From positions 124,001-188,000 of the forward strand of contig CAMFLR010000010.1 in the NCBI GenBank assembly GCA_945957605.1: a stretch of 64,000 nucleotides of DNA, given 5' to 3'. Below, piece after piece: positions 1-7,985 of this stretch. The first letter of the stretch is position 1. Every line of letters starts with the position of its first letter. Both the position numbers and the translations under genes were made by a program. Source of the DNA: an uncultured Isosphaeraceae bacterium. Lineage in GTDB: Bacteria > Planctomycetota > Planctomycetia > Isosphaerales > Isosphaeraceae. The notes beneath the pieces were generated by a model. The model was not told the origin of the DNA. It searched no databases and saw only the letters and a list, made by a program, of their open reading frames with translations.

Positions 1-71
1 CTTGCGAATGCGAGTGGGTCGACCCGGGCAAGGGCGTGGTAACGGATTCTTTCGATCAATTGTTCATTCAT
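1..71 (-). CDS. Hypothetical protein, 5' fragment
   Basis: The first 23 codons of a minus-strand gene that runs off the left edge. It reads MNEQLIERIRYHALA..., from an ATG with a weak GGA-containing leader (AACGGAAA) just upstream. Too little is present to assign a family. The next gene on the left half (153-608) is on the same strand, so the two could be co-transcribed. Confidence 0.4.
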   Translation of the reverse strand, partial: MNEQLIERIRYHALARVDPLAFA

Positions 72-152
72 TTTCCGTTATGTCCGAACTCGAATGAGCG
101 TCATCTGCTTTCGCGAGTTGAGTCACGACGGCACAGGGCCCTACCTGATTCG

Positions 153-608
153 CTAGCCCGGTAGGTAAAACTCCTCGCCGGTATCAGGATGCGGGACCGT
201 AAGATTGAAGCCTTTCGCCAGGCGATATCGAGAAAGTGCCTGCCGGACTCGCTTGGATGCTGAGGCTGTTGCACACCCTTGGAAGAACCAACTGGATACG
301 TCATGCCGGTCCTCGCCGGCTCCTTCGTAGACCACCCGCATCGCTGATGCTACGCCTTGTGCGGGCCGCCAGGATGTTAACCCAGCTCCGAAATCGTAGT
401 ATCTCCAGGCCGCCATCTCCGACACGTTGCGAAGAGACGGATCGTCCTGCGATTCGGAATGGGTTAGGAACGCAAGCGCGATCGTGCCATTCCATGGATG
501 ACAGTCCACGGCGAACATTGCCATATCATCCTCGGCCTCGCTCCGGAACTCCTCCAGGGCTGCTGCGATGAGCGTTATCAACTCGTTTTGCCATTGCTCG
601 TAATCCAT
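153..608 (-). CDS. Hypothetical protein, 151 aa
   Basis: A soluble protein of 151 residues that I do not recognise. I chose the ATG giving MDYEQWQNEL because GGGGATGAG lies directly upstream and the longer open frame before it is low-complexity and overlaps the next gene's end. It starts with an acidic helix (about 1-25), then a strand-rich part (MAMFAVDCHPWNG, LAFLTHSES), an aromatic stretch (AAWRYYDFG) and a basic helix (SKRVRQALSRYRLAKG), ending FYLPG. No signal peptide or membrane segment. Size and make-up recall small immunity-like proteins of the DUF4303 kind, but I cannot support that assignment. Confidence 0.6.
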   Translation of the reverse strand: MDYEQWQNELITLIAAALEEFRSEAEDDMAMFAVDCHPWNGTIALAFLTHSESQDDPSLRNVSEMAAWRYYDFGAGLTSWRPAQGVASAMRVVYEGAGEDRHDVSSWFFQGCATASASKRVRQALSRYRLAKGFNLTVPHPDTGEEFYLPG

Positions 609-672
609 CTCATCCCCATTAAGGCCCTCGTCTGAAAATGAGGATAGCAGGGTTTTGTTAGAGCCAGTTCGA

Positions 673-1956
673 CTATGACCCGAAGCGTTCGGCCGTGCCC
701 CAGAGACCAAGCGCAGGGTTGGAAACGTAGAAGAATTCTTCGCCGTTGCGTGTGTTCCAGCCATCGCGCAACTCATCGATGGGATAGCGCGCCTGCATTT
801 CTTTGAGGTCGGCATATTCAAAACCGACGCTGCGAATCTCCTCGGCTGAGAGATGGCCAGGGCAATAGGTGACGCGGAACCGTCCCTCGGTTGAGCCGTG
901 AATCAGATGCGCGGCGGCGGAGAGGTTGTTGGCTAACTCAGGGTGCGTGGCGACGGCGTCGAGCGTTGCGGGCGTGCCGCGATAGCCGTAGCGACGGATC
1001 AGGCGGTCGATCTCGGGATCTTCGCCGAACTGGCGTGCGCCGGGGGCCAGGACAATTAGCTCGCCATCGTCGGCGACGGCCATACGGGTTCGATAGATTG
1101 CCTTGTTGCCGACCCAGGTCGATTTGAACTCTTCGGGATCGAGGTAGGCGACTACTTTCTTGGGCGCGGTTGGCAGAATGTCGAGATTCACCGCGCGGCA
1201 AACCTCGGCGCCTTGGAGATAGGTTTCGACATCGTCGCCGCCGTAGATGCCGCGGGTTTCGATCGCGCCCGATTCTCCCCGCGCGCGGACGGTGAGCACG
1301 TACGTGATTGGCAAATGGCCCAGGAACCGCTTCGCCGCGCGGGTGAGTAGCTCGCGCACCGGGCTCCAGGGACGGCCCATCACGCGTTCCATGCCGTAGA
1401 CCGCGCCGAGCCAGTGCGATTTGTTGATGAGATCAAATCCACCTGTGCCAACAAGAACATTTTTAACCTGATTAGCGATGCCGATCACTTCATGCGGTAC
1501 AAGCTGGCCGACGGAGATGATTGCGTCCCACTCGTTCTCGACGAGCAGGCGATCGACCTGCACTGAAACCGGCAGATTAACGCCGCCTTCGGAAAGTTCG
1601 GCAAGCTCGCTCGCGGGGATTTCGCCGAGGGTGGTGACGCCGTTTCGCCAGTCGTGATGGTGGAATGCGGCCGAGGGAATGCCGGGGAACATTACTTCAC
1701 GTTCGTGGTCGGTGATCGGAAAATGCGTGCCGGTTGCGGGCATGATCGCCACGTTGGCGATCGGCGAGAGCTGCTGGTAAAGGTGGCACGTCAGCGGTCC
1801 GGCGTTCGAGTGAAATCGTGTAACGTCGGGCGGGAGCAACAGCACCTTGCGCAGGGGACGGCGCGCACTCAGCTGGGAGATCAGGCTGTCGACCAGCTCG
1901 AAGCAACGATCGTTTGAGAGCGAAGCCGTCGGTGAACCTTCCGCGAAATATTGCAT
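673..1956 (-). CDS. LarA-like (DUF2088) protein, lactate-racemase family
   Basis: A 427-residue protein with the layout of the nickel-pincer racemase/epimerase LarA. It has an N-terminal PPDVTR motif (about 42-47), a GTH motif (76-78) and, in the central motif, H155 followed ten residues later by K165. In Lactiplantibacillus LarA the matching His174 and Lys184 have the same spacing, and Lys184 carries the nickel pincer cofactor. The usual glycine-rich GGRK is degenerate here (ANQVK), so the substrate is probably not lactate. Other LarA-like enzymes act on other alpha-hydroxy acids. No larB or larC lies nearby, but a larE is at 41.6 kb. Family confident, substrate unknown. Confidence 0.85.
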   Translation of the reverse strand: MQYFAEGSPTASLSNDRCFELVDSLISQLSARRPLRKVLLLPPDVTRFHSNAGPLTCHLYQQLSPIANVAIMPATGTHFPITDHEREVMFPGIPSAAFHHHDWRNGVTTLGEIPASELAELSEGGVNLPVSVQVDRLLVENEWDAIISVGQLVPHEVIGIANQVKNVLVGTGGFDLINKSHWLGAVYGMERVMGRPWSPVRELLTRAAKRFLGHLPITYVLTVRARGESGAIETRGIYGGDDVETYLQGAEVCRAVNLDILPTAPKKVVAYLDPEEFKSTWVGNKAIYRTRMAVADDGELIVLAPGARQFGEDPEIDRLIRRYGYRGTPATLDAVATHPELANNLSAAAHLIHGSTEGRFRVTYCPGHLSAEEIRSVGFEYADLKEMQARYPIDELRDGWNTRNGEEFFYVSNPALGLWGTAERFGS

Positions 1957-1995
1957 GATCGATCTGCGCTGGGTCCGAGAAAAAGGAGCGAGCGA

Positions 1996-2415
1996 TTAGT
2001 TAGGCTTCGGCTCGCGGATGAATTTGTGGCAGCTTACACAGCTCATTGTGACCTGAACGTAGGCGAGCGTCACGCCATCAATATTATGCGCCTTGGCCTG
2101 CTTGATCATCTCGTCGACAGGGCGGCGGAAATCCTGGAGCAGGGTGGGGTAGCTCTCGGAGTTGTGGAGCACCGGGGTTTTCCAGACGGGAGAATCGGTC
2201 AGATCCTTCAGCTTTTTGGCGTCTTCCGCGAGCTTCTCGAACCGGGCGGTGGCCAGCCCTTCGAGAATGTCCTTGGAGATTTCGAGCTTCTTGCGCATCA
2301 ACTCAGCGCTGCTCGCGGGTTTTGTTTCCTTTTCCTGAGCACCAGCAAACGCCGAGTACGCGATCAGGGCGCAGCTCGCGACGATCAACCCCGCGCGGAT
2401 TGTGACGTGTTTCAT
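1996..2415 (-). CDS. Small secreted c-type cytochrome
   Basis: A 139-residue protein with a signal peptide (about 1-26, MKHVTIRAGLIVASCALIAYSAFAGA region) and one heme-binding CVSCH motif near the C-terminus (about 129-133). The body is a charged helical bundle (MRKKLEISKDILEGLA, FEKLAEDAKKLKDL), and a C-terminal CxxCH after a four-helix body is the arrangement of cytochrome c-prime-like proteins. It should act outside the inner membrane as an electron carrier or gas/heme sensor. It lies 39 bp upstream of the LarA-like gene on the same strand; a functional link is unproven. Confidence 0.85.
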   Translation of the reverse strand: MKHVTIRAGLIVASCALIAYSAFAGAQEKETKPASSAELMRKKLEISKDILEGLATARFEKLAEDAKKLKDLTDSPVWKTPVLHNSESYPTLLQDFRRPVDEMIKQAKAHNIDGVTLAYVQVTMSCVSCHKFIREPKPN

Positions 2416-2569
2416 CGCCTGGATTCCCTTTTTAAAGGGCGAGAGCGGCCGCGCCAGGTGTTGCGTCGTCGCGGAACCATCGACGTTCCGGCGCAGCGTG
2501 ACCCCTTCTCTGCGTCAGCATCGCATTAACGAACGACGATGACAAGAGATTCGCCGACACGCGTTGCGC

Positions 2570-3715
2570 TCAGCGCGCAATCGTTCCCGACGCCTCGCGA
2601 CGCCAGGCGTCAGCCAGGCGTTCAAGTCCCGCACGGCTACAAAGGTTGATCAGATCGTTCCGTGCGCGGGCATCTTCCCAGCCCGAGAAGTCGGCGGCAA
2701 GGCGTGGGACGAGATTTGCCGGGTCGAGCAATTCACGGAGCGCTGCGACTTCCGCTGCTTGTTTTCGCGCAGCTTCGGGCTCGTTGAGCGCTTGAAGTGC
2801 GCGGGCGAGCAACGCACGGCTCCGCCAGTCCTGGGGAAGTTGCTTCAGCGCGAAATCGAGGTTCGTTGCGGCGCGTGCGGGGTTTTTGTCGTACTCGAGA
2901 TCCCATCGCCCCTTGAGTCGGGCGTAGCCGGCATCGCGGCGATTTTCGGGCCAGCCATCGAGTGCGGCGCGGCCGGGATCGATTTCGCCGAGATCGCTGA
3001 GAGTTTGGACCAGAGCCTCTCGCGCCATGATCTCGTCGGGACGTGTCGAAACGACGCGCGAGAGATACTCGATCCACTCAGCAACGTCGGGATCGCCGGG
3101 GCGCGGCAATGATGCAACGCGACGATGCAGCGCAATTCGCGCGGCGACGTCGTCGGGATCGGCCTTCACCCAGCGGTCGAGTCGAGCGAGCGTGCGATCG
3201 TCGGGGAGGTTGTCGAGCGTGTCGTCGAAGAAGAGGAGCGCGAGCGTAAGGTCTTTCAGGATCGTGCTTTTCTGACCGTGCTCTACCGAGGTATAAGCCC
3301 GCCAGCCGACTCGTTCGGAATCGAGCAGACGCCCTTCGGTTCTGAGAATATCGAGCCAGGAGCGCCAGGCTTGAATGTCGGCGGGATCGGCGTCGGTGGC
3401 TTTTTTTAACGCAACCTCGGCCTGGGCCGCGAGATCGAGAGCAAGACAGGCGCGAGCCTCGCCCATCCAGGTTTTTCCGCGCGCGGCGTCAGTAGTGTTG
3501 AGCTTACGCCAGGCTAAGAGGGCGTCGGGCCAGTTGTTTCGCGCTTCGGCGTCTTCGGCCCGCTTGCGAAGTGTGGTGGGGGAAACGGGAAGCATCGCCC
3601 AGATGATGGTTCCCAACACAACGCCGGTGACGACAACGCCAAGCACCAGCCAGCCGCGTTTCGGGCGCGAGGTCGAGACCGGTGCAGGTCGGCGTGGTCT
3701 GGGCCGTCGGGACAT
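2570..3715 (-). CDS. TPR-type membrane-anchored protein
   Basis: 381 residues. A basic, proline-rich start (MSRRPRPRRPAP) precedes one membrane helix at about 21-42, then a long helical region of tetratricopeptide character: repeated A-x-x-A and alternating aliphatic/acidic helices (AEDAEARNNWPDALLAWRKL, AQAEVALKKATDADPADIQAW). The C-terminal part should lie on the far side of the membrane as a protein-binding scaffold. I see no catalytic motif. It is followed 154 bp later by the cytochrome gene on the same strand. Confidence 0.75.
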   Translation of the reverse strand: MSRRPRPRRPAPVSTSRPKRGWLVLGVVVTGVVLGTIIWAMLPVSPTTLRKRAEDAEARNNWPDALLAWRKLNTTDAARGKTWMGEARACLALDLAAQAEVALKKATDADPADIQAWRSWLDILRTEGRLLDSERVGWRAYTSVEHGQKSTILKDLTLALLFFDDTLDNLPDDRTLARLDRWVKADPDDVAARIALHRRVASLPRPGDPDVAEWIEYLSRVVSTRPDEIMAREALVQTLSDLGEIDPGRAALDGWPENRRDAGYARLKGRWDLEYDKNPARAATNLDFALKQLPQDWRSRALLARALQALNEPEAARKQAAEVAALRELLDPANLVPRLAADFSGWEDARARNDLINLCSRAGLERLADAWRREASGTIAR

Positions 3716-3815
3716 CGGAGTTTCTCGAAGACTCTTTCCCGGCGGATTTTGCTTAAGCGCCGATTCCGTTGAGAGTTAGGACTATAAGAACTCAAGTGCA
3801 AAGAATTGGAGTGAA

Positions 3816-3841
3816 CGGGGCAACAAGTTGTCCCGGCCACC
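3816..3841. repeat. Partial REP-like unit, type A
   Basis: The palindrome GGGGCAACAAGTTGTCCCGG followed by CCACC matches the outer end of the type A elements at 9228, 24723 and 61506. The inner hairpin and tail are missing, so this is a solitary fragment. It lies between the TPR gene's promoter side and the end of hemA. Confidence 0.75.
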
Positions 3842-3884
3842 TAATACCTCTCCTCCTGGATCCCGATCGTGCAACGCGACTCGC

Positions 3885-5168
3885 TCAGCTTTCGGACAAT
3901 CCAAACAAGCGGCGGACCGCATTGAGCAACGGATGCGGATGCTCGTTGGGTGGGTCCGCTGCGGCTGATCGGAGCGCGGCACGAGGGTGGTGGAGAAACT
4001 GGTTCTGAAGGCGGTGCAGCGTGTGGGCGATTGCGTTCCGCTGGGATTCGTTCAGATCGGGACAGCGATTGAAGAGCGCTTCCATTTCGCGGACGCGGGC
4101 GGCATCTGCATAATCGCCGAGTTGACGTAAAATATCGCCCGCCTGCTGTTTATGTCGGAGATTCGCCAGGCACTCGGCGGTTTCGGTCTCGATGATCGCG
4201 AGCGCGGGGTCGACCTTCTTTGCTCGCCGGGCGCGGTTGGCTTCGGTTTGAGCTTGCAGGTCGTCGACGTGATAGAGCATCACGTTGTCGATATCACCGA
4301 TCTTGGGATCGAAGTCGCGCGGGATGGCGATGTCGAGGATCAGTGCCAGCCGATTGCGGCGTTTGCGCTGCACACGCTTGTAGGTTTCGGCATTCACAAT
4401 CGGTTCAGAGGCCGCCGTAGTACTGACGACCACATCGGCTTCGGCGAGTGCTTCACCGAGCCTGTCGAAGGCGTAAACCTGGCCGCCCCATTTCTTTGCG
4501 GCGATTTCTGCCCGCTCGGGAGTGCGGTTGGTGACAATCACGCGACCTGGTCGGAGATCGGCCAGGTGTTGCAGCGTGAGGTCGGCCATCTTGCCTGCGC
4601 CGATGACGAGAACTGTCTTATCGACAAAGGTGTCAAACACATCGCGGGCGACATCGACCGCAACGCTGGCGATCGACAGTTTCCCCTGATCGAGCCCGGT
4701 TTCCGATCGCACCTTCTTGCCGACGAATAACGCATGGCGGAAAACGGCGTGCAGAATCGAGCCGATCGTCTTACGGTCGACGGCCGCCGAATACGCTTCC
4801 TTCACCTGCCCGATGATTTGCCCTTCGCCCAGAACCAAGCTTTCGAGGCTGGCGGCGACGCGAAACAGGTGGGCGATGGCGCGGTCGTCGTGGTAGTCGA
4901 ACAGGTGGCGCTCGAATCGTTCGGCGGGAACCTTGTGGAACCGGGCGAGGGCGTCGATCAGGGCGCCGGTCGAGGGGACGGCTTCTTCGGAGCCAGCGGC
5001 GTAAATCTCGACGCGGTTGCATGTTGAGAGAATCGCCACCTCGGCGGCGGGGAATTCGGCCGATAGGGCGTCGAGGGCTTCCTCGCGGCGCGAACCGTCG
5101 AAGGCGATCGCTTCGCGCACGTCGGCCGGGGCGTGCCGGTGGTCGGTTCCCAGGGCGAGGAGCTTCAC
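3885..5168 (-). CDS. hemA: Glutamyl-tRNA reductase
   Basis: Reduces glutamyl-tRNA(Glu) to glutamate-1-semialdehyde with NADPH, the first step of C5 tetrapyrrole synthesis. The start is GTG at 5168 (MKLLALGTDHRHAP...); a longer open frame upstream overlaps the next gene and has no family similarity. At 427 aa it has the usual length. The catalytic cysteine is C50 in STCNRVEIYA, the same number as in E. coli. The NADPH-binding GAGKM motif and the SxxLVLGEGQI motif (SLESLVLGEGQI) are intact, and the dimerisation helix follows. It overlaps the upstream HemX/CcsA-like gene by 4 nt (GTGA), which implies translational coupling. Confidence 0.97.
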   Translation of the reverse strand: MKLLALGTDHRHAPADVREAIAFDGSRREEALDALSAEFPAAEVAILSTCNRVEIYAAGSEEAVPSTGALIDALARFHKVPAERFERHLFDYHDDRAIAHLFRVAASLESLVLGEGQIIGQVKEAYSAAVDRKTIGSILHAVFRHALFVGKKVRSETGLDQGKLSIASVAVDVARDVFDTFVDKTVLVIGAGKMADLTLQHLADLRPGRVIVTNRTPERAEIAAKKWGGQVYAFDRLGEALAEADVVVSTTAASEPIVNAETYKRVQRKRRNRLALILDIAIPRDFDPKIGDIDNVMLYHVDDLQAQTEANRARRAKKVDPALAIIETETAECLANLRHKQQAGDILRQLGDYADAARVREMEALFNRCPDLNESQRNAIAHTLHRLQNQFLHHPRAALRSAAADPPNEHPHPLLNAVRRLFGLSES

Positions 5169-6181
5169 GAAACGCCTCCGGTCGCCTTCGCACCACCGTG
5201 CGCAGAGGGGATGTGAAGAATCTCCAGCCCGAACAGCGAGAACGCCAGAAAGAGGAAAGCAAGCACGCTTAGCAACATGATTCGCCGACCGCGCATCTCC
5301 GGACGGTAGCGGGCGTGGAGCAGCACCGCAAACACCACCCACATCGCCATTGTGCTAATGACTTTGGGATCGGTCCAGCCAATCGTTACCCCTTGAGCGC
5401 GATTGAGAACGATATTGAGAATCACACCGATCAACAGGCCGGCCGTCAGCAGCGGAAACGCGATGACGATTGCGCCTCGATTGAGCCGCTCGGACTGTTC
5501 CAGGCTGGGGAGGGCGATGCCGAATCGTGGTGGGCGCTTGTGCTTAAGTCTATTTGATTGAACGAGATACATCAAACCTGCTACAAACGCCAGGCAGGTG
5601 AACACCGACCCGGCCATCAGCAGCAGGCCGTGGGTTGTGCCCCAGAACTCGACCGCCGGAGACGACCTGCCAAGTCCGCCGACCCACTCGGTGCGCTTTG
5701 CGCCCCACGACGCGGCGAAGATGATCCCCAGCACCATCGGCATCAGGAACAGTCCCGACGACGCGGTGCGTGGCGAGCGGACGAGCAGATAAAGGTCGAT
5801 GGCCCCAAGGATCCACGAGAGGATCAACAGCGACCAAAATGGTGTGGTCACAAGGGTTGTGGCGTCGTGAAAGCCGGTGTTAGCAAGGTAGGCGGTCTGG
5901 ACAATCCAGCCAAGGAGGGTAAGGCCGACGGTCGCATACCAGCGAGAGTTCCAGCGGACGACGAACCGGACCAGGTCGCTCGCCAGGGCGAGACCGTACG
6001 TCCCGGCGAAACAGAGAACGGTCAGCTTTCCAATCAGTCCGCCCATGCCCTTGCACGTTCCCAGTGCCAGCCGGATCCAACCGACGATCCAAATCATTGT
6101 AACTATGATCGCGCCAAGAACACAGGCGATGTCGCGCAGAGGCAAGTCATTGAGCCGTTTGCGCTGGCTGAGGTTGACCAA
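5165..6181 (-). CDS. HemX/CcsA-like membrane protein
   Basis: A protein of up to 338 residues with about eight hydrophobic helices, ending LHIPSAHGGAKATGGVS. Order and context (directly 5' of hemA, overlapping by 4 nt) match hemX/ypjD genes of the cytochrome c assembly (CcsA/ResC) family, which are thought to influence glutamyl-tRNA reductase level or heme handling. The TTHG segment (about 190) supplies a possible heme-ligand histidine, but the tryptophan-rich WWD motif of true CcsA is not clear. The only start I find is TTG at 6181, with GGAGG lying too close, so the N-terminus is uncertain. Confidence 0.75.
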   Translation of the reverse strand: MVNLSQRKRLNDLPLRDIACVLGAIIVTMIWIVGWIRLALGTCKGMGGLIGKLTVLCFAGTYGLALASDLVRFVVRWNSRWYATVGLTLLGWIVQTAYLANTGFHDATTLVTTPFWSLLILSWILGAIDLYLLVRSPRTASSGLFLMPMVLGIIFAASWGAKRTEWVGGLGRSSPAVEFWGTTHGLLLMAGSVFTCLAFVAGLMYLVQSNRLKHKRPPRFGIALPSLEQSERLNRGAIVIAFPLLTAGLLIGVILNIVLNRAQGVTIGWTDPKVISTMAMWVVFAVLLHARYRPEMRGRRIMLLSVLAFLFLAFSLFGLEILHIPSAHGGAKATGGVS

Positions 6182-6284
6182 CCTCCGTCGTTTGGTACAA
6201 ACCTGCGCGGAAAGCGCGGATGGCTTTCCAATCCCCCTGGATCATCGCAGAGCGAGCGTGATTTTCTCACGTCGGAGGCGTCGC

Positions 6285-7025
6285 ATGCTTGGGCTCAAGA
6301 AGCTGGAAAAGAAGATTGTCAAACGACTTAAGGCACTCATCGTTCTGATCGTTACCAGCGGCATGGGCCTGGGCGGGTATGCGAGCCGCGATCATCCGGT
6401 CATGCAAAAACTCCTGGCGACCATCGGTGTGAAGATCTCTGAACGGCCGGCATCGCCGGAAGATGAGAGTTTTCAGGACGCTGAGAAGCGCGTGTTGGGC
6501 GCGATCGTCAACCAGTTCGACCCGTTCCACAAGCCGGGCGAATTTGAGGTGTCGATCGACAAGATCAGCCTCGATGACCGCGAGTTCCACTCGGGGCGCG
6601 AGGTGGACCTGGAAGTCCGCGTGGTGAAATACGACGCCGAGGGCGGACGAGGTGCGGTTGTCTTCGACGCCAAGGATAACGGCCGGGCGAAGGTCGCAGG
6701 GAAGGGGCCGATCTCGGTGGCCTGGCCCGATCGGCCATTTAAGGTCGAGTGGAAGGCGGGCGACGAGTTCGACGTGGAAATCTGGGACCGCAAGGGATTT
6801 AAGCCGACGAAGAAGTTCGTGCTCGAAACCGAGGACGACGGTTCGTTCCCCCTGCGCAGCAAGGAACACACGCTTGGGACCGACGCCGACGGAAAAACCG
6901 TGCGCGACCCATCGGCGAACAAGATTGTGCTCACAGCTAAGAGGCTTTCGACTCCTGCGAGCAGTGAACGCGAAGCGCCTGCCGTTGCCGACCGCTCTGG
7001 TGAGCGGAGATCGACTCGCCGCTAA
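6285..7025 (+). CDS. Hypothetical membrane-anchored protein
   Basis: 246 residues from an ATG preceded by GTCGGAGGCGTCGC (good Shine-Dalgarno). A basic start (MLGLKKLEKKIVKRLK) leads into a hydrophobic segment at about 17-36, probably a membrane anchor. The rest is a beta-rich acidic domain (EFEVSIDKISLDDREF, VDLEVRVVKYDAEGG, FKVEWKAGDEFDVEIWD) that looks like a C2- or Ig-like sandwich. I do not recognise the family. A terminator follows 30 bp after the stop. Confidence 0.75.
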   Translation: MLGLKKLEKKIVKRLKALIVLIVTSGMGLGGYASRDHPVMQKLLATIGVKISERPASPEDESFQDAEKRVLGAIVNQFDPFHKPGEFEVSIDKISLDDREFHSGREVDLEVRVVKYDAEGGRGAVVFDAKDNGRAKVAGKGPISVAWPDRPFKVEWKAGDEFDVEIWDRKGFKPTKKFVLETEDDGSFPLRSKEHTLGTDADGKTVRDPSANKIVLTAKRLSTPASSEREAPAVADRSGERRSTRR

Positions 7026-7054
7026 TCGCCACGTTCGGCCCAGAAATGAAAAAG

Positions 7055-7083
7055 GGCGAGATTCCCCGGAGGATCTCGCCTTT
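7055..7083. terminator. Intrinsic terminator, probably bidirectional
   Basis: GGCGAGAT (7055-7062) pairs perfectly with ATCTCGCC (7073-7080), and TTT follows. An A-run (GAAATGAAAAA) precedes the stem, giving a T-run on the other strand. It lies between two genes that converge (ends at 7025 and 7123). Confidence 0.8.
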
Positions 7084-7122
7084 CATATTGGAATAATAGC
7101 TTTTCAGCGTTCGCGCTTGGCC

Positions 7123-7317
7123 TTAGCCGTTCTTGCGCGTTCCAGCGAAGCCTTGCGGCTCGGCCATCAATTTCACAGCAGCCAACTCGTGATACACACT
7201 AACGGTATCGACCGTGAACGGTCCGCAGCCATCCAAACCACAAGTTGATTCAACGCGAGGCAACTCGCCAGGTTCCAACAAATCGCGGAAGTACTCGTAA
7301 AAATCCGGCATTTCCAT
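7123..7317 (-). CDS. Small hypothetical protein, 64 aa
   Basis: Starts MEMPDFYEYFRDLLEPGELP from an ATG with GAAAGG about 8 nt upstream, and contains a CGLDGC pair of cysteines followed by a VDTVSVYHELAAVKL helix. It is soluble and acidic. Supports for a real gene are convergence on the terminator at 7055-7083 and a plausible composition. No family recognised. An upstream in-frame start would add about 34 arginine-rich residues and looks less likely. Confidence 0.55.
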   Translation of the reverse strand: MEMPDFYEYFRDLLEPGELPRVESTCGLDGCGPFTVDTVSVYHELAAVKLMAEPQGFAGTRKNG

Positions 7318-7739
7318 GTGAAGGGCCTTTCGGAATCCCCTTCTCGAATGAGGAGGGTCTTCAAACAAATTGGGCCGCCAACTTCGGCGGTCTCTGCTTC
7401 GAGAATAGGTCGCGATCATGAGCTGACGTCGCTCACTGTCATATTATACGCGATCGACGTCGCTTTCGGGACACATTTTTGCATGAGTTTGATTGGATTT
7501 TTCGTCAATGTTCCCCAGATTGTTCTTAGGATTGCGAATTCGACCCTGTTTCTACGGCAGTTGCCAACGATTTGTTTGAACTCGCTTAAACATCACCTTC
7601 AAGTTCATCTTGACGTTTTAGTGCAATGCGAACACCATGCCGCGCCGGGCTGTGAGTCCCTCTTTCTTTGACGCGCACCTCTCGATGCTGAGCGACCTGC
7701 CCGAGTCGCACCGTTTGAGGCACGAGAGGACTCCGCGCT
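7318..7739. other. Intergenic region, no gene seen
   Basis: About 420 bp between a small minus-strand gene and the DUF3006 gene. It is clearly richer in A+T than its surroundings (for example around 7440-7600), as expected of a region holding two divergent promoters, but I find no convincing -35/-10 pair, repeat or RNA. The open frames across it have poor coding character. Confidence 0.5.
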
Positions 7740-7985
7740 ATGACCACGGTCTTGTCCATCGACCGCTTTGAGGGGCCGAAAAAAGAGATCGTCGTCCTTC
7801 TTACTGAAGACGACCGGTCGATCAACGTCCCGCGCTCGCTTTTGCCCAAGGACGCAAAGGCCGGCGACGTGCTGCGGCTGACCGTCGAGCGCGACACCGC
7901 CGCGACCGCTCGGGTCGCCAGCCAGACAAAAAAGCTGCAAAACGAGCTGACAAAAGGTGATGACGGGGGAGATCTCAACCTATGA
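7740..7985 (+). CDS. DUF3006 domain protein
   Basis: 81 residues: MTTVLSIDRFEGPKKEIVVLL..., then SINVPRSLLPKDAKAGDVLRLTVERD. This beta-strand pattern (D-R-F-E-G, later P-x-x-L-P-x-x-x-K-x-G-D) is that of DUF3006, a small domain often encoded next to ComEC-like metallo-beta-lactamase proteins. Its stop overlaps the next gene's ATG by 4 nt, so the two are very probably translated together. The role is unknown; the neighbour suggests a partner of the exported MBL protein or a regulator of its production. Confidence 0.85.
   Translation: MTTVLSIDRFEGPKKEIVVLLTEDDRSINVPRSLLPKDAKAGDVLRLTVERDTAATARVASQTKKLQNELTKGDDGGDLNL

Noticed and set aside
673..3715. The LarA-like gene, cytochrome and TPR gene as one functional system
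   Set aside because: They share strand and closeness, but gaps of 39 and 154 bp and unrelated functions give no real evidence of a joint role.
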